From: an uncultured Lachnospiraceae bacterium
GTDB taxonomy: Bacteria > Bacillota > Clostridia > Lachnospirales > Lachnospiraceae
Direction of reading: 5' to 3'
Assembly: GCA_947176505.1 (NCBI GenBank)
Contig: CAMWQW010000001.1
Span: forward strand, 124,001-188,000
Length of the DNA stretch: 64,000 nucleotides
In this document: positions 8,240-17,996 of the stretch, piece by piece
Layout: every line of letters starts with the position of its first letter
How positions within the stretch are numbered: position 1 is the first letter of the stretch
The notes under the pieces: generated by a model
Databases searched by the model: none
The model's input: the letters and a program-made list of their open reading frames with translations, nothing else
What the model was told of the DNA's origin: nothing
Made by a program: the position numbers and the translations under genes

Positions 8240-9589
8240 TTACAGCATAATATTCTGTATGAGCTCTGCCAGTTTCTTGGCTTCCTCATCAATCATTTTC
8301 TGATCTTTACCTTCAATCATAACTCTCACAAGCGGCTCTGTACCGGACGGTCTGATCAGCACACGTCCCTCGCCTGCAAATTTCTTATCCAAATCGGCAA
8401 TTGCATCTGCAATCTCCGGATAATCCATATATTTTTCTTTCTTATGTGTAGGTACTTTGGCATTCACAAGCGCCTGCGGCATTACCTCCATAATACTCTT
8501 TAACTCTGATAGAGGTTTCCCTGTCTCCACAATTACCTGTAACAGATGGAGCGCGCTTAATAAGCCATCGCCGGTCGTATTTTCATCTAGGAAAATCACA
8601 TGACCCGACTGCTCGCCGCCCAGACTGGCTTTAATCTCTCTCATTCTCTCCAGCACATATCTGTCGCCCACCTTGGTCTGTTCAATATTAATACCATTCT
8701 TCTCTCCCATCAGGAAGAATCCGAGGTTACTCATGACCGTAGCCACAATCGTATTCTTGTTCAGTTTGCCATTCTGTTTCATATGATTACCGACCAATGC
8801 CATGATCTGGTCGCCATCCACAATATTGCCCAATTCATCCACTGCCAAAAGTCTGTCTGCATCGCCGTCAAAAGCAAGACCTACATTGGCTTTCTCGTAG
8901 ACTACTCTCGCCTGCAGCTCATCCATATGTGTGGAACCGCAGTTGGCATTAATATTTATACCATCCGGATTATTATGGATTGCCACCACTTCCGCTCCAA
9001 GTTCCTTCATGGTCTCTACGGAAGTATAATAAGAAGCGCCTTCCGCACAGTCCAATACAATCTTCATACCACGCAAATCCACATTAACAGCCTTCATTGC
9101 ATGATTAATATACTCTTCTCTTGCATCCGTACGGTATTTAATCTTGCCGACTCCTGCGCCAATCGGGAACTTCACTCCCTGCATACCGTTCTTAATCAAT
9201 GCCTCTATCTCGTCCTCAAGAGAATCCGGCAGTTTGTATCCGTTACCGTCAAAGAATTTAATGCCGTTAAACTCTACTGAATTGTGAGACGCTGAAATAA
9301 CAACTCCCGCATCTACCTTGTATTTTCTCGTAAGATATGCCACTGCGGGGGTCGGCACTATTCCTACGTAAACTGCATTAGCTCCTACCGAACACGCGCC
9401 TGCCATCAATGCATTCGCCAGCATATCCCCCGAAATTCTTGTGTCAACTCCCACCATAATTGTCGGCTTATGCTCATTCTCTTTTGTAAGAACATATGCT
9501 CCTGCCTGCCCCAGCTGCATCGCCAACTGCGGTGTAAGTTCCTCGTTTGCAACACCTCTGACACCATCGGTTCCAAATAACCTGCTCAT
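8240..9589 (-). CDS. glmM: Phosphoglucosamine mutase
   Basis: GlmM converts glucosamine-6-phosphate to glucosamine-1-phosphate for UDP-GlcNAc and cell wall synthesis. The 449-residue protein begins [20 protein letters not shown]. It has the active-site serine in ISASHNS (about residue 101), the magnesium site DGDADR (about 240), and the sugar/phosphate site [12 protein letters not shown] near the C terminus. The start at 9589 gives the conserved N terminus. It follows cdaA-cdaR, the conserved cdaA-cdaR-glmM cluster in which GlmM and CdaR modulate CdaA activity. Confidence 0.97.
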   Translation of the reverse strand: MSRLFGTDGVRGVANEELTPQLAMQLGQAGAYVLTKENEHKPTIMVGVDTRISGDMLANALMAGACSVGANAVYVGIVPTPAVAYLTRKYKVDAGVVISASHNSVEFNGIKFFDGNGYKLPDSLEDEIEALIKNGMQGVKFPIGAGVGKIKYRTDAREEYINHAMKAVNVDLRGMKIVLDCAEGASYYTSVETMKELGAEVVAIHNNPDGININANCGSTHMDELQARVVYEKANVGLAFDGDADRLLAVDELGNIVDGDQIMALVGNHMKQNGKLNKNTIVATVMSNLGFFLMGEKNGINIEQTKVGDRYVLERMREIKASLGGEQSGHVIFLDENTTGDGLLSALHLLQVIVETGKPLSELKSIMEVMPQALVNAKVPTHKKEKYMDYPEIADAIADLDKKFAGEGRVLIRPSGTEPLVRVMIEGKDQKMIDEEAKKLAELIQNIML

Positions 9590-9633
9590 GATAATACCCA
9601 TTCCTTTCCCATTTATTATCAAATAAATATTTT

Positions 9634-10914
9634 CTACTCCGCTTCTGTAATGTACACCTGTACATCCGATTCTTCCCACACTACCTTCGAATCTTCAGGA
9701 ATGTTTACAGACAAAGGTATTCTGTGGTAGCCGGGCTCCGGCTCTTCAACGCCCTCCTCTTCAAGCCATGCAAGTATATCAACACTTACTTCTAAAGCAT
9801 TCACATTTACAGTCTCCAGCTCAGCCGCAAGACCGACCAGTGTAATACTGCATTCATCCTCCGGATCGATGATTTCCGCTTCAAATCCTGTCGGAAGACC
9901 GGTAATACGAACAGCATCCACTTTCGCGGTAAATGTCCGTCTGATTTCTTGTCCAACAGCAACCGTGACGTTAACCATACCTTCGAAATCTTCTTCCGCC
10001 AGAATCACTCCATCCGGCAAATACTTCTTAAGATCAATCAATATCGTTACGTCTTCTCTTGCACCGCTCACATCAATGTCACCCTCCGCAATCTCAATCG
10101 CATTGATGCTCTGTATCAATTTGGATCTTCCGGCTATCACAACATTATTTCTGGTACTGCTAACCTCGCCTGTCATTCTGAATCCGTCCGCAGGAGCTCC
10201 GGTAACGGTATAGGTGATCGGTACTGTTTTTTGCTCCAGAACTTCAACATTGACACGCACCTTTGTGATGCTCCGTTCGAGACTCGATGATTTAATCTCA
10301 ACGCCCTCTTCATCATACAAACGGATATCCGCATCCGTTCCGATATTACTTGTAAATCCGGATACATCTACGTCCGCCTGAACCTTTGCAATCTGTGAAA
10401 CCACTGACTTCGGTCCCGACACTCTAAGCAGATTCTGTTCCGTTGATACGTCGCCTAACATATATCCGTCACGAACTTCTCCTACCACATTCGCCCTAAT
10501 AGGAAAAGATCTTGTCTGTTTCTCTTCAATATTTAACTTTACGGTATCTATATTACCTCTGATGCTCTCCACCTTATCGTTATACTTATTGGTAGACAGC
10601 TTGATGGGAATCGTATCCAAGCTGGTCAAATCATTCACATCCGCTATCGCCACCACATTAGACTCACTCAGCGTGTTAATAATTGAACCGGGCGCATAGA
10701 TTGTCACCGTATCTATCACATCAGTACCGTCAAGCACTTCACAAATCTGTCCTCTTTCCGTAATCAGATCCATATTTCTGATCGTAACCGGAATATCAGA
10801 AAGCCGTAGCGGAACAACCGGATCATTGATATTCGTAACAATAATCCAGACCATAGACGCAAATAAGAAAGAGACAAGTTTAAGCCCCCAGTTTTTGGTA
10901 ATCTTATTCTTCAT
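9634..10914 (-). CDS. cdaR: YbbR-domain protein CdaR, regulator of diadenylate cyclase
   Basis: The 426-residue protein has one N-terminal membrane anchor (about residues 10-28) and an extracytoplasmic region of repeated YbbR domains. These show repeated patterns such as the V-x-V-x-L of [15 protein letters not shown] and [12 protein letters not shown]. In known systems CdaR binds CdaA in the membrane and tunes c-di-AMP synthesis. Its start overlaps the end of cdaA by 11 bases, so the two are translationally linked. glmM follows after a 44-base gap. Confidence 0.93.
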   Translation of the reverse strand: MKNKITKNWGLKLVSFLFASMVWIIVTNINDPVVPLRLSDIPVTIRNMDLITERGQICEVLDGTDVIDTVTIYAPGSIINTLSESNVVAIADVNDLTSLDTIPIKLSTNKYNDKVESIRGNIDTVKLNIEEKQTRSFPIRANVVGEVRDGYMLGDVSTEQNLLRVSGPKSVVSQIAKVQADVDVSGFTSNIGTDADIRLYDEEGVEIKSSSLERSITKVRVNVEVLEQKTVPITYTVTGAPADGFRMTGEVSSTRNNVVIAGRSKLIQSINAIEIAEGDIDVSGAREDVTILIDLKKYLPDGVILAEEDFEGMVNVTVAVGQEIRRTFTAKVDAVRITGLPTGFEAEIIDPEDECSITLVGLAAELETVNVNALEVSVDILAWLEEEGVEEPEPGYHRIPLSVNIPEDSKVVWEESDVQVYITEAE

Positions 10915-11770
10915 TTCTGGACCTGCCTTTCCACAGCTTCCTCTTCTCCTCTACTGGTTTATTCTGAATATCCGACAATCTTACTTTAAGTCTATCTGCA
11001 TCCAATCCTCTTTCTAATTGTCCGCCATAAGCGACACTGATCTTCCCTGTCTCTTCGGATACAATCACAGTCAATGAATCCGTCACTTCCGATATACCCA
11101 CGCCAGCTCTGTGCCTTGTTCCCAGCTCCTTACTGAGTGCCATATTATCGGACAAAGGGAGATAACAGGTAGCCGATACAATACGATTTCCTCTCACGAT
11201 CACTGCACCATCGTGCAGTGGTGTATTGTGCTCAAATATATTAATCAATAATTGACTGGAAACGATACCGTCCACGTCAATACCTGTTCTTTCATATTCA
11301 CTTAACGACTGCTCCTGCTCAATAACGATAAGCGCACCCGTCTTGACCTTACCCATCTCAATTGACGCCTTCACAATCTCATTGATTGTTCGGTCTGAGA
11401 AGCGTCCCTCCTCCGACTTACCGGAATCAAATACAACAATTGAAGAAAAGAAGTTCTTACGTCCCAGTTCTTCTAACGCCTTGCGTAATTCCGGCTGCAG
11501 CACGACCACGATTGCTATCGCGGCAATGCTAAATACATTCGTCACAATCCATAAAATCGTATTCATTCTAAAGAAGGCGGCAAGCAATATGAAAACTGCT
11601 ATCACGATGATGCCCTTCAAAAGCGCCCACGCTTTCGTATTTTTAATCCAAGCAAGGATATGATACGACAGGAAAGTAAGAATAATAATCTCCACAATAT
11701 CTGTCCAGTGGACTGTGGGCATATGCAATTTGGAAAGATATGTCGCTATAAATGTATTCAGTTGCTGCAT
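10904..11770 (-). CDS. cdaA: Diadenylate cyclase CdaA
   Basis: CdaA makes the second messenger c-di-AMP from two ATP. The 288-residue protein has three N-terminal membrane helices (about residues 20-95) and a DAC domain with the catalytic motifs HDGAVIVRG (about 186) and GTRHRAG (about 217), both intact. The start has a GGAGAAGGG site. The order cdaA-cdaR-glmM is the classic Firmicutes operon. The matching phosphodiesterase gene gdpP is in the same window at 1389-3452. Confidence 0.97.
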   Translation of the reverse strand: MQQLNTFIATYLSKLHMPTVHWTDIVEIIILTFLSYHILAWIKNTKAWALLKGIIVIAVFILLAAFFRMNTILWIVTNVFSIAAIAIVVVLQPELRKALEELGRKNFFSSIVVFDSGKSEEGRFSDRTINEIVKASIEMGKVKTGALIVIEQEQSLSEYERTGIDVDGIVSSQLLINIFEHNTPLHDGAVIVRGNRIVSATCYLPLSDNMALSKELGTRHRAGVGISEVTDSLTVIVSEETGKISVAYGGQLERGLDADRLKVRLSDIQNKPVEEKRKLWKGRSRNEE

Positions 11771-11802
11771 GACCCTTCTCCACCCTTCTGATTATTCTGT
11801 GA

Positions 11803-12765
11803 TTAGTGTGCACTTCTTGTCTTCTGAACTGCCTTCAACTTCTGACTGTTAATCTGCTTCACCTTTTTTTCCGGTTTAGATACAACCACCTTAGGCACCG
11901 CTTTCACATAATAATAATATTCATCATCTTCAAATTGTACCTTCTCTGTTCTACTGTAATCCACGTTAAATACAAAGAATTGCAGCACCAGTACCAGTAA
12001 GAAAGAAATAATATTTCCCAAAATCATCCCAAATACCGGAACTTTTGTGTCAAACATTAAATCTCCTACGAGCAACACCATAATATCCACAACAACTCCC
12101 GATACCATGGCAATCGTCCATGCATAATCAATGCTTAACCTTCTGATCATGTATACGAGAATCACCGTGACCGCAAATGCCATAATGGTCACTACCATCT
12201 CTTTATTGTTCAAAAGACCGTCTATGACAAATTTGAATCTTGCCACCATCTCTTCCCCAGCCATACCTGCAATCACAGATACATTTTGCGTCACGTAATG
12301 TATCATATAGTATACGACTACACCGCAGGCAACCGAAACAGCAGATGCCGGTGTTCCTACTAATCCCATTGCGAGAGGAATCACATAGGGCACCTTCATT
12401 AAAAAGCAAATCGGCAGTAATACAATGACCAGCGTATCCTTAGGTGAAAACCTCAGATACAACAAAAACATGAGCAAAAACCCCACTCCAATCACCGCTG
12501 CGCACTCTAAACTAAACGCATACAAATGCAGCATCACAAACAGCCCCGACATAATCACAATAAAATTCACCGGCATAAAAGAGCACATCAGTGCTACAAT
12601 CAAAACCACCGTCATCCGATCTATGCTTTCCATATATCCCAATCGGGAATTAATAAGCAACAATGCGATAAGCGCCAACATGAATTTCAAGATTGGTGTG
12701 ATATATACCTCATATTTACTGTATATCGTCATCAATATCTGTTTTGCAACAAGTAAGGTAGTCAT
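11803..12765 (-). CDS. Polytopic membrane protein of unknown function, upstream of cdaA
   Basis: I do not recognise the family. The 320-residue protein is mostly hydrophobic with an estimated eight to ten membrane helices. A short cytoplasmic tail rich in Lys and Val follows (KAVPKVVVSKPEKKVK). A stretch VEYYYYV-like tyrosine cluster (DDEYYYYVKAVP) precedes the tail. It ends 32 bases before cdaA and begins 37 bases after another small membrane protein, so all are probably in one operon. The start at 12765 is preferred over 12768 by ribosome site spacing. A role with CdaA or in envelope homeostasis is only inferred from position. Confidence 0.8.
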   Translation of the reverse strand: MTTLLVAKQILMTIYSKYEVYITPILKFMLALIALLLINSRLGYMESIDRMTVVLIVALMCSFMPVNFIVIMSGLFVMLHLYAFSLECAAVIGVGFLLMFLLYLRFSPKDTLVIVLLPICFLMKVPYVIPLAMGLVGTPASAVSVACGVVVYYMIHYVTQNVSVIAGMAGEEMVARFKFVIDGLLNNKEMVVTIMAFAVTVILVYMIRRLSIDYAWTIAMVSGVVVDIMVLLVGDLMFDTKVPVFGMILGNIISFLLVLVLQFFVFNVDYSRTEKVQFEDDEYYYYVKAVPKVVVSKPEKKVKQINSQKLKAVQKTRSAH

Positions 12766-12802
12766 CATTTATCCTTTCACTTTCCGTACACTTTCTTCAA
12801 TC

Positions 12803-13189
12803 CTATTGTCGATACATCTCTGCGAGTCTGCGGAGATTCATATGATATACCCTCAGACTCTTAATTGCCCTGTTGTACCGAATCGTATAAACTACATAGG
12901 AAATTACGGCATATATCCCTATCGTCCATAAATACATGGTAAAAACCTGCTTTGCAAATGCCAACAGATCCATTTTGTAAATATCCGCCATAAATATTTC
13001 AAAATCATAGAAAATGTACACAGCAAATACCACTACAAATGCAATCGTTGCACTTATAATGGACTTCAATACTTGCCATCCTATATAATCACTACGAAAA
13101 TAACTTCCTATGGCAACGTTCTTCTTCCCTTCATTTGCTTCATAGGATGCCATCTTCGTCATTAGGATTATTCTCTTTTCATTTAACAT
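12803..13189 (-). CDS. Small membrane protein of unknown function
   Basis: The 128-residue protein has two predicted membrane helices (about 45-65 and 80-103) and basic flanks. The C-terminal tail NRAIKSLRVYHMNLRRLAEM is amphipathic and strongly positive. No family is recognised. AGGAG stands 6 bases before the ATG and contains the stop codon of the yvyF gene, so translation of the two is probably coupled. The next gene downstream is the larger membrane protein before cdaA. Confidence 0.75.
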   Translation of the reverse strand: MLNEKRIILMTKMASYEANEGKKNVAIGSYFRSDYIGWQVLKSIISATIAFVVVFAVYIFYDFEIFMADIYKMDLLAFAKQVFTMYLWTIGIYAVISYVVYTIRYNRAIKSLRVYHMNLRRLAEMYRQ

Positions 13190-13198
13190 ACAAATCTC

Positions 13199-13606
13199 CT
13201 AACCCAGAAAACGCATCTTAGGATTTTCTTTCGTATCCTTTTTCGGCTGGGGTTTAGGCGCCTCCGGCTGACGTATACTGTCATGCAGCTGATTCGCCAT
13301 GCTATTCTTGCATTTCTCACAGAAACGTCCGCTATAGATTGCCGTGCCGCACTTCTCACAGTGCAGTGTAATCCCAGAGCCTTCCGCCAACTGCAAACGC
13401 TCATCCTTAAGCCATTGTTGGATCTGGTTCTTGGATACGTCACATGCCTCGGATACTTCCGGGATGGTCGCCGTTACATGATCCTGAATATACGACTTTA
13501 CTTCCTGAAATTTAGCCTCCAGTTCATCTCTGCACCCCATACAAATCGGCGGTCCGGATACATAGTTAAATAGTTTCCCACATTTTCTGCAGTTTCTCGC
13601 ATTCAT
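13199..13606 (-). CDS. yvyF: Flagellar operon protein YvyF-like (TIGR03826 type)
   Basis: The 135-residue protein begins MNARNCRKCGKLFNYVSGPP. It has two zinc-ribbon-like cysteine pairs, CRKCG with CMGC and CEKCG with CEKC, flanking a helix-turn-helix-like central part (IPEVSEACDVSKNQIQQWL). This pattern fits YvyF, which in B. subtilis lies beside comFC and flagellar genes. Here it follows comFC by 28 bases. A regulatory role is plausible but unproven, and the flagellar genes themselves are 3 kb upstream. Confidence 0.85.
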   Translation of the reverse strand: MNARNCRKCGKLFNYVSGPPICMGCRDELEAKFQEVKSYIQDHVTATIPEVSEACDVSKNQIQQWLKDERLQLAEGSGITLHCEKCGTAIYSGRFCEKCKNSMANQLHDSIRQPEAPKPQPKKDTKENPKMRFLG

Positions 13607-13634
13607 GCTGTTATCCTCCTATAGTTATTATTGG

Positions 13635-14354
13635 CTATAAACCCTTTCCGATAGCAAGAGCCGCAAAATATATTTTCTTGACTCCCACCTTGCGCAGCTC
13701 ATAACACATTGCGTCTATGGTGCTGCCGGTCGTATAAATATCGTCTATAATTATAATCGTATCTAATTTTACATCATTGCGACAGATTTTGAAAGCCCTT
13801 TTCAAATTATTTTGTCTCTCCGAGACAGATAAATCTTTCATCGGCACCGTTTTACGCACTCTTTTGACCAATTTTGTCTCCACCGGGATGTTCATGATTT
13901 CGCCCAGCTCCCTCGCCAGCGCCTCCGCCTGATTATATCCCCTCACACGCCTTTTGGAATCGTGAATCGGCACCGGCACCAATGCATCCGGTCTGTGTAC
14001 TGCAATCCATCTGCCCAACTGCTCAGCCATGCATCCGGCATAATATGCTGCATACTCCCGTCTCCCCTTATACTTAAAGCGATAGAGGGAATCTGCTATG
14101 TCCTTATAAGCATAAAGCGCTCTTCCACTGTCAAAAAGGTGCCTGCGATGCATACAGTCCCCGCAATACTCTGATTCTTCCCTATCCAGCTCCTTACCGC
14201 ATTTTGTGCAGTACGGTGCACGGATATACCCTAATTCTTCTTTACAAGTCTCACAGATAAGACTACCAAACGGCTTAACCGCCTTATCGCAGACGGGGCA
14301 TCTGCGCGGATAGAAAATATCCAATAGAATCCCCTGAAATGTTTTCTTCCTCAT
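13635..14354 (-). CDS. comFC: ComF family protein (ComFC/GntX, phosphoribosyltransferase-like)
   Basis: ComFC-type proteins are needed for DNA uptake in competent bacteria. The 239-residue protein has an N-terminal zinc finger region with CPVCD, CETCK, CTKCG and CGDC pairs. A PRTase domain follows, with RGYNQAEALA and the PRPP loop DDIYTTGSTIDAM near residue 200. Length is typical. It begins 15 bases after recD2 and leads into yvyF. No comFA is seen beside it. Confidence 0.92.
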   Translation of the reverse strand: MRKKTFQGILLDIFYPRRCPVCDKAVKPFGSLICETCKEELGYIRAPYCTKCGKELDREESEYCGDCMHRRHLFDSGRALYAYKDIADSLYRFKYKGRREYAAYYAGCMAEQLGRWIAVHRPDALVPVPIHDSKRRVRGYNQAEALARELGEIMNIPVETKLVKRVRKTVPMKDLSVSERQNNLKRAFKICRNDVKLDTIIIIDDIYTTGSTIDAMCYELRKVGVKKIYFAALAIGKGL

Positions 14355-14369
14355 ATATCTTCCTTTGTA

Positions 14370-16607
14370 TTACGGAATCAGTTCTCTGATTCTCTCCGCC
14401 AAACCGGTATACCGGCGGTTTTGATAGTTATTATCCACCATCTCTTTCAGCGTCTGCCTGCTTCCCAGAATCGTTACACAGTTCTTAGCTCTGGTCACTC
14501 CCGTGTAGAGTAGATTTCTGTTAAACAGCATACGTGGTCCGGACAGCAGCGGCATAATGACCGCCGGATATTCGCTGCCCTGTGATTTATGGATTGTCAC
14601 CGCATATGCCAGTTCTATTTCGTCAAGCTGGGCATATGCATAAGTCACTCTTCTGTGTTCGTCAAATTCAATCACTACCTCATGAGCATATTCATCAATC
14701 TGCAAAATAATTCCTATATCACCATTAAAAATTCCGCATCCTTTGTCAATCGGTATCCCGTATTTACTTACCACCTCCCATTCGAGTTGATAGTTATTCT
14801 TAACCTGCATAACTTTATCCCTCTCCCGCAAGAGTACGTTTCCGGACGTATATTCCCGCTTGCTGTCTGACGGCGGATTAAGATACTTCTGCAAAATACT
14901 GTTTAGTGTCTCTACGCCCAGTCTCCCTTTGCGCATCGGCGTCAGAACCTGTATCTCATATGGCTGCGCTCCTACATAAGAAGGAAGTTTCTCTGTTATT
15001 AACTGTATCATATGTTTGTATATCACATTTGTGTCATTTCTTTCCAAAAAGAAAAAATCCCTGCTTTTATTATCAAGCACCAGTTCTTCTCCGGCATGAA
15101 TGCGGTGTGCATTCCAAACAATATCGCTTTCTCCGGCTTGTCTGAATATTTTTTCCAAAACCACCATAGGAAACCGCTCACTGCTCATGGCATCCTGAAG
15201 CACCTGTCCAGCCCCTACCGACGGAAGCTGATTGACATCTCCTACCATAATCAATCTTGTCCCAACCGTAATTGCTTTAAGGAGTGCCTGAAACAGAAAA
15301 ATATCCACCATGGACATTTCATCAATAATAATTACATCAGCCTCCAAAGGGTTTTCTTCATTCCGTTCAAATCTTGCCGCCTTAGATTCCTCCGACACAA
15401 CACCGTTCAGTTCCAACAGGCGATGAATCGTTTTGGATTCATATCCCGTCGCTTCCGTCATACGCTTAGCAGCTCTTCCTGTGGGCGCTGCTAAATAGAT
15501 GTCCATACCCTCAGATAGAAAATATCGTATGATAGCGTTAATCGTAGTCGTCTTGCCTGTTCCGGGACCCCCCGACAATATGAAAATACCGTTTTTTACA
15601 CACTCCTCGACCGATTTTTTCTGCAATTCATCCAGAACAATATCCAGTTCTTTCTCGATTTGGTCAATCTTAACCGTAATCTCATTCTCTTCTGATGGTA
15701 ACAAATCCTCTTTGGCAGAAACATTTAAATCGTGAAGCATCTTTGCGCAATTTAATTCGGCATAATAATAGGTCGATGCATAAACTTTACATTCCCCGTC
15801 CTGTTGTGAGCGTTTAATCATCAACTTTTTATCCATTGCAAGATTGCCAAGGTGTGGCTCCATTACGGAAGGTTCCACCCCCAACAGTTCGCCTGCCTTT
15901 TTCAACAAAACATCCTGCGGAAGATAACAGTGTCCCTCACCGCCTGCAAGCATGAGCGTATAGAGTATACCGCTTCTAATCCGGTAGTCAGAATCCGTAT
16001 GAATACCGATTCTCGCTGCAATCTCGTCCGCAATTTTAAACCCAATTCCTTGAATGTCCTCAGCTAATTGATAAGGATTTTCTTTCAGAATACCGTACAG
16101 CTTCGTTCCGTAGGCTTCATAGATGCGTATTGCAAGAGTATTCGAAATGCCGTATTTCTGTAGAAAAGTCATAGCTTCTCTCGCGTCGCGTTTCTCATAA
16201 ACCGTAACCGCAATCTCCCTCGCCTTACGCTCACTTATGCCTTTTACTTCCGCCAGCCTCTCAGGCTCCTCCTCTATAATTCGATATGTATCGGCGCCGA
16301 ATCTCTTCACAATCCGCGCCGCCAGTGCTTCTCCGACTCCTTTGATAGCGCCGGAACCAAGATACCTTTCTATACTGACGGCATCATCCGGAGGCACGAT
16401 TTTATAATGTTCTATTTTAAACTGTGCCCCGTACACCGGATGAGTAGTATAATCACCTTCCGCCTCTATCGTTTCCCCTTGATCCATCGTTTTAAAAAAA
16501 CCGACGCACGTGATTTCCTCTTCACCGCTGACCAAGTTGAACACCATGTACCCGTTATCGGCATTCCTATATATGATATGCTCTATATATCCTTTGACTG
16601 TCTCCAT
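14370..16607 (-). CDS. recD2: ATP-dependent RecD2-like DNA helicase
   Basis: RecD2 is a 5'-3' SF1B helicase acting in repair outside any RecBCD complex. The 745-residue protein has an OB-like and helix-hairpin-helix N-terminal part (GVGEALAARIVKRFG, IQGIGFKIADEIA). The helicase core has Walker A GGPGTGKTTTIN (about residue 353), Walker B DEMSMVD, and the C-terminal motif VTIHKSQGSEYPAVI. The ATG at 16607 yields METVKGYIEHIIYRN, the normal family start. It precedes comFC by 15 bases. Confidence 0.93.
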   Translation of the reverse strand: METVKGYIEHIIYRNADNGYMVFNLVSGEEEITCVGFFKTMDQGETIEAEGDYTTHPVYGAQFKIEHYKIVPPDDAVSIERYLGSGAIKGVGEALAARIVKRFGADTYRIIEEEPERLAEVKGISERKAREIAVTVYEKRDAREAMTFLQKYGISNTLAIRIYEAYGTKLYGILKENPYQLAEDIQGIGFKIADEIAARIGIHTDSDYRIRSGILYTLMLAGGEGHCYLPQDVLLKKAGELLGVEPSVMEPHLGNLAMDKKLMIKRSQQDGECKVYASTYYYAELNCAKMLHDLNVSAKEDLLPSEENEITVKIDQIEKELDIVLDELQKKSVEECVKNGIFILSGGPGTGKTTTINAIIRYFLSEGMDIYLAAPTGRAAKRMTEATGYESKTIHRLLELNGVVSEESKAARFERNEENPLEADVIIIDEMSMVDIFLFQALLKAITVGTRLIMVGDVNQLPSVGAGQVLQDAMSSERFPMVVLEKIFRQAGESDIVWNAHRIHAGEELVLDNKSRDFFFLERNDTNVIYKHMIQLITEKLPSYVGAQPYEIQVLTPMRKGRLGVETLNSILQKYLNPPSDSKREYTSGNVLLRERDKVMQVKNNYQLEWEVVSKYGIPIDKGCGIFNGDIGIILQIDEYAHEVVIEFDEHRRVTYAYAQLDEIELAYAVTIHKSQGSEYPAVIMPLLSGPRMLFNRNLLYTGVTRAKNCVTILGSRQTLKEMVDNNYQNRRYTGLAERIRELIP

Positions 16608-16681
16608 TAATTTACTGCGCTTTCCAACCAAACATCATTTTATATTCACTAGAAACAAATGCCACGGCATAATTACAATAA

Positions 16682-16704
16682 AGGGCTGCTTCGCAAGCAG
16701 CCCT
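16682..16704 (-). terminator. Hairpin ending the mbl-flagellar operon
   Basis: AGGGCTGCTT and AAGCAGCCCT form a perfect 10-base-pair stem around a 3-base loop. On the minus strand TTTATTGTAATT follows, a weak T tract. It lies 28 bases after the flgJ-like stop codon and upstream of recD2. Confidence 0.7.
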
Positions 16705-16731
16705 CTCCATTTAAATACAATACTTAACTTA

Positions 16732-17091
16732 TTACATGTTATAGTTACGTTTCGCTTGTTCATACAGCAACTGTGCCAGAGAATTTGATTTCTCGGAAGC
16801 CGTCTGCTCAGATAATTTCTGAATAACCGTATCTTTAAAAGTGTCTACCATGTTTGCAGCATAACCTTCTTCCTCGCTGTCATCACTGAACACTTTAGCA
16901 GTCTTCTCCATCTCTTTATAGACCTGCTCCCAAAGATATGCCTCAAACTGTTTGCAGGCATCAAAAAGGGCTTCGTCCTCAATGTCCTTAGTCTCTGCGG
17001 CATTCTCCAGATTCTTCTGCAGATTTTCCATAGCAATTCTATTGGTATCTGTCATGTAATCCGTATAATTTCCTAATCCTGTCAAATCCAT
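16732..17091 (-). CDS. flgJ: Rod-binding protein, FlgJ N-terminal domain
   Basis: This 119-residue protein matches the rod-binding half of FlgJ. It has the helical core LFDACKQFEAYLWEQVYKEMEKT and a C-terminal QLLYEQAKRNYNM. It lacks the muramidase half found in proteobacterial FlgJ, as is usual in Clostridia. It would cap or scaffold the flagellar rod in the cell wall. The ATG at 17091 has GGAGG 8 bases upstream. It follows flgG by 74 bases as the last gene of the mbl-flgF-flgG unit. Confidence 0.85.
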   Translation of the reverse strand: MDLTGLGNYTDYMTDTNRIAMENLQKNLENAAETKDIEDEALFDACKQFEAYLWEQVYKEMEKTAKVFSDDSEEEGYAANMVDTFKDTVIQKLSEQTASEKSNSLAQLLYEQAKRNYNM

Positions 17092-17165
17092 TGTCTCTTC
17101 CTCCGTTACCGCCTTCAAACATCACGACGGCAGCTTCCCTTTCTTCTGAGAATTAAACACTATAA

Positions 17166-17984
17166 CTATCTCTTCAGATTATTCGCTACCTCCATCATGG
17201 AATCAGAGGTCGTAATCGCCTTAGAGTTCATCTCGTATGCACGCTGTGCTACAATCAGATTAACCATCTCGTTGGCAACCTGTACGTTAGAGCCTTCCAG
17301 ATATCCCTGCACAATCCTACTCTTAAGCACATCAGCATTGGTCTCCTCGTTAATGGCTCTGCCGCTGGCATCTGTTTCCGCAAAAAGCGTATCACCTACT
17401 CTGTTAAGACCACCCGGATTATTGAACTGGAACAGCGCAAGCTTCATACCAATGGGCTGCGGATTATTGTTCTCGTCCGGATAACAGATTTCTCCGTCCT
17501 CATTAATTGATAATCTGTTCGCGATATAGGTACGATCCAAGTTAACTTCCCTTCCCGTAGTCATAAGAATCGGAAGTCCGTCAGCGTTCGTCAATGTGAT
17601 TCTGTTATTCCCGGTTAATGCCCATGTAAAATCACCGTTTCGCGTATAGTATGTATTACCGTCCTCTCCACGAATAGCGAAGAATCCGTCTCCTTCAATC
17701 GCAAATGCGGTATCGCTCTGGGAATCCAATAAGCTTCCCTGTGTAAAAATAGAATTGATGGATGAAACGCGGACACCTAAACCAACCTGTGAACTGGTAG
17801 GCTTTGGATTACCGTTCGCCGTTGTAGTCACCGACTGCAGATTCTGGTACAAGAGTGACTTAAACTGCGCTACCTGCGCCTTATATCCCGCCGAGTTAAC
17901 ATTTGCCAGATTGTTGGCAATCGTATCTACATTCGTCTGCTGTGCATTCATACCGGTCGCTGCCGACCACAAACTTCTAACCAT
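17166..17984 (-). CDS. flgG: Flagellar distal rod protein FlgG (FlhP-like)
   Basis: The 272-residue protein starts MVRSLWSAATGMNAQQTNVD and contains IANNLANVNSAGYKAQ, the conserved rod/hook N-terminal motif. It ends with the typical coiled tail EMVNLIVAQRAYEMNSKAITTSD. It would form the distal rod of the basal body and is exported by the flagellar secretion system. It follows flgF by 12 bases. In B. subtilis the equivalent pair after mbl is flhO-flhP. Confidence 0.92.
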   Translation of the reverse strand: MVRSLWSAATGMNAQQTNVDTIANNLANVNSAGYKAQVAQFKSLLYQNLQSVTTTANGNPKPTSSQVGLGVRVSSINSIFTQGSLLDSQSDTAFAIEGDGFFAIRGEDGNTYYTRNGDFTWALTGNNRITLTNADGLPILMTTGREVNLDRTYIANRLSINEDGEICYPDENNNPQPIGMKLALFQFNNPGGLNRVGDTLFAETDASGRAINEETNADVLKSRIVQGYLEGSNVQVANEMVNLIVAQRAYEMNSKAITTSDSMMEVANNLKR

Positions 17985-17996
17985 AATTTACGCCTC

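Noticed and set aside
8600-9280. 226-codon plus-strand ORF
   Set aside because: It lies wholly inside glmM on the other strand; the translation is Cys/His/Ile-rich, as expected for antisense of a real gene.
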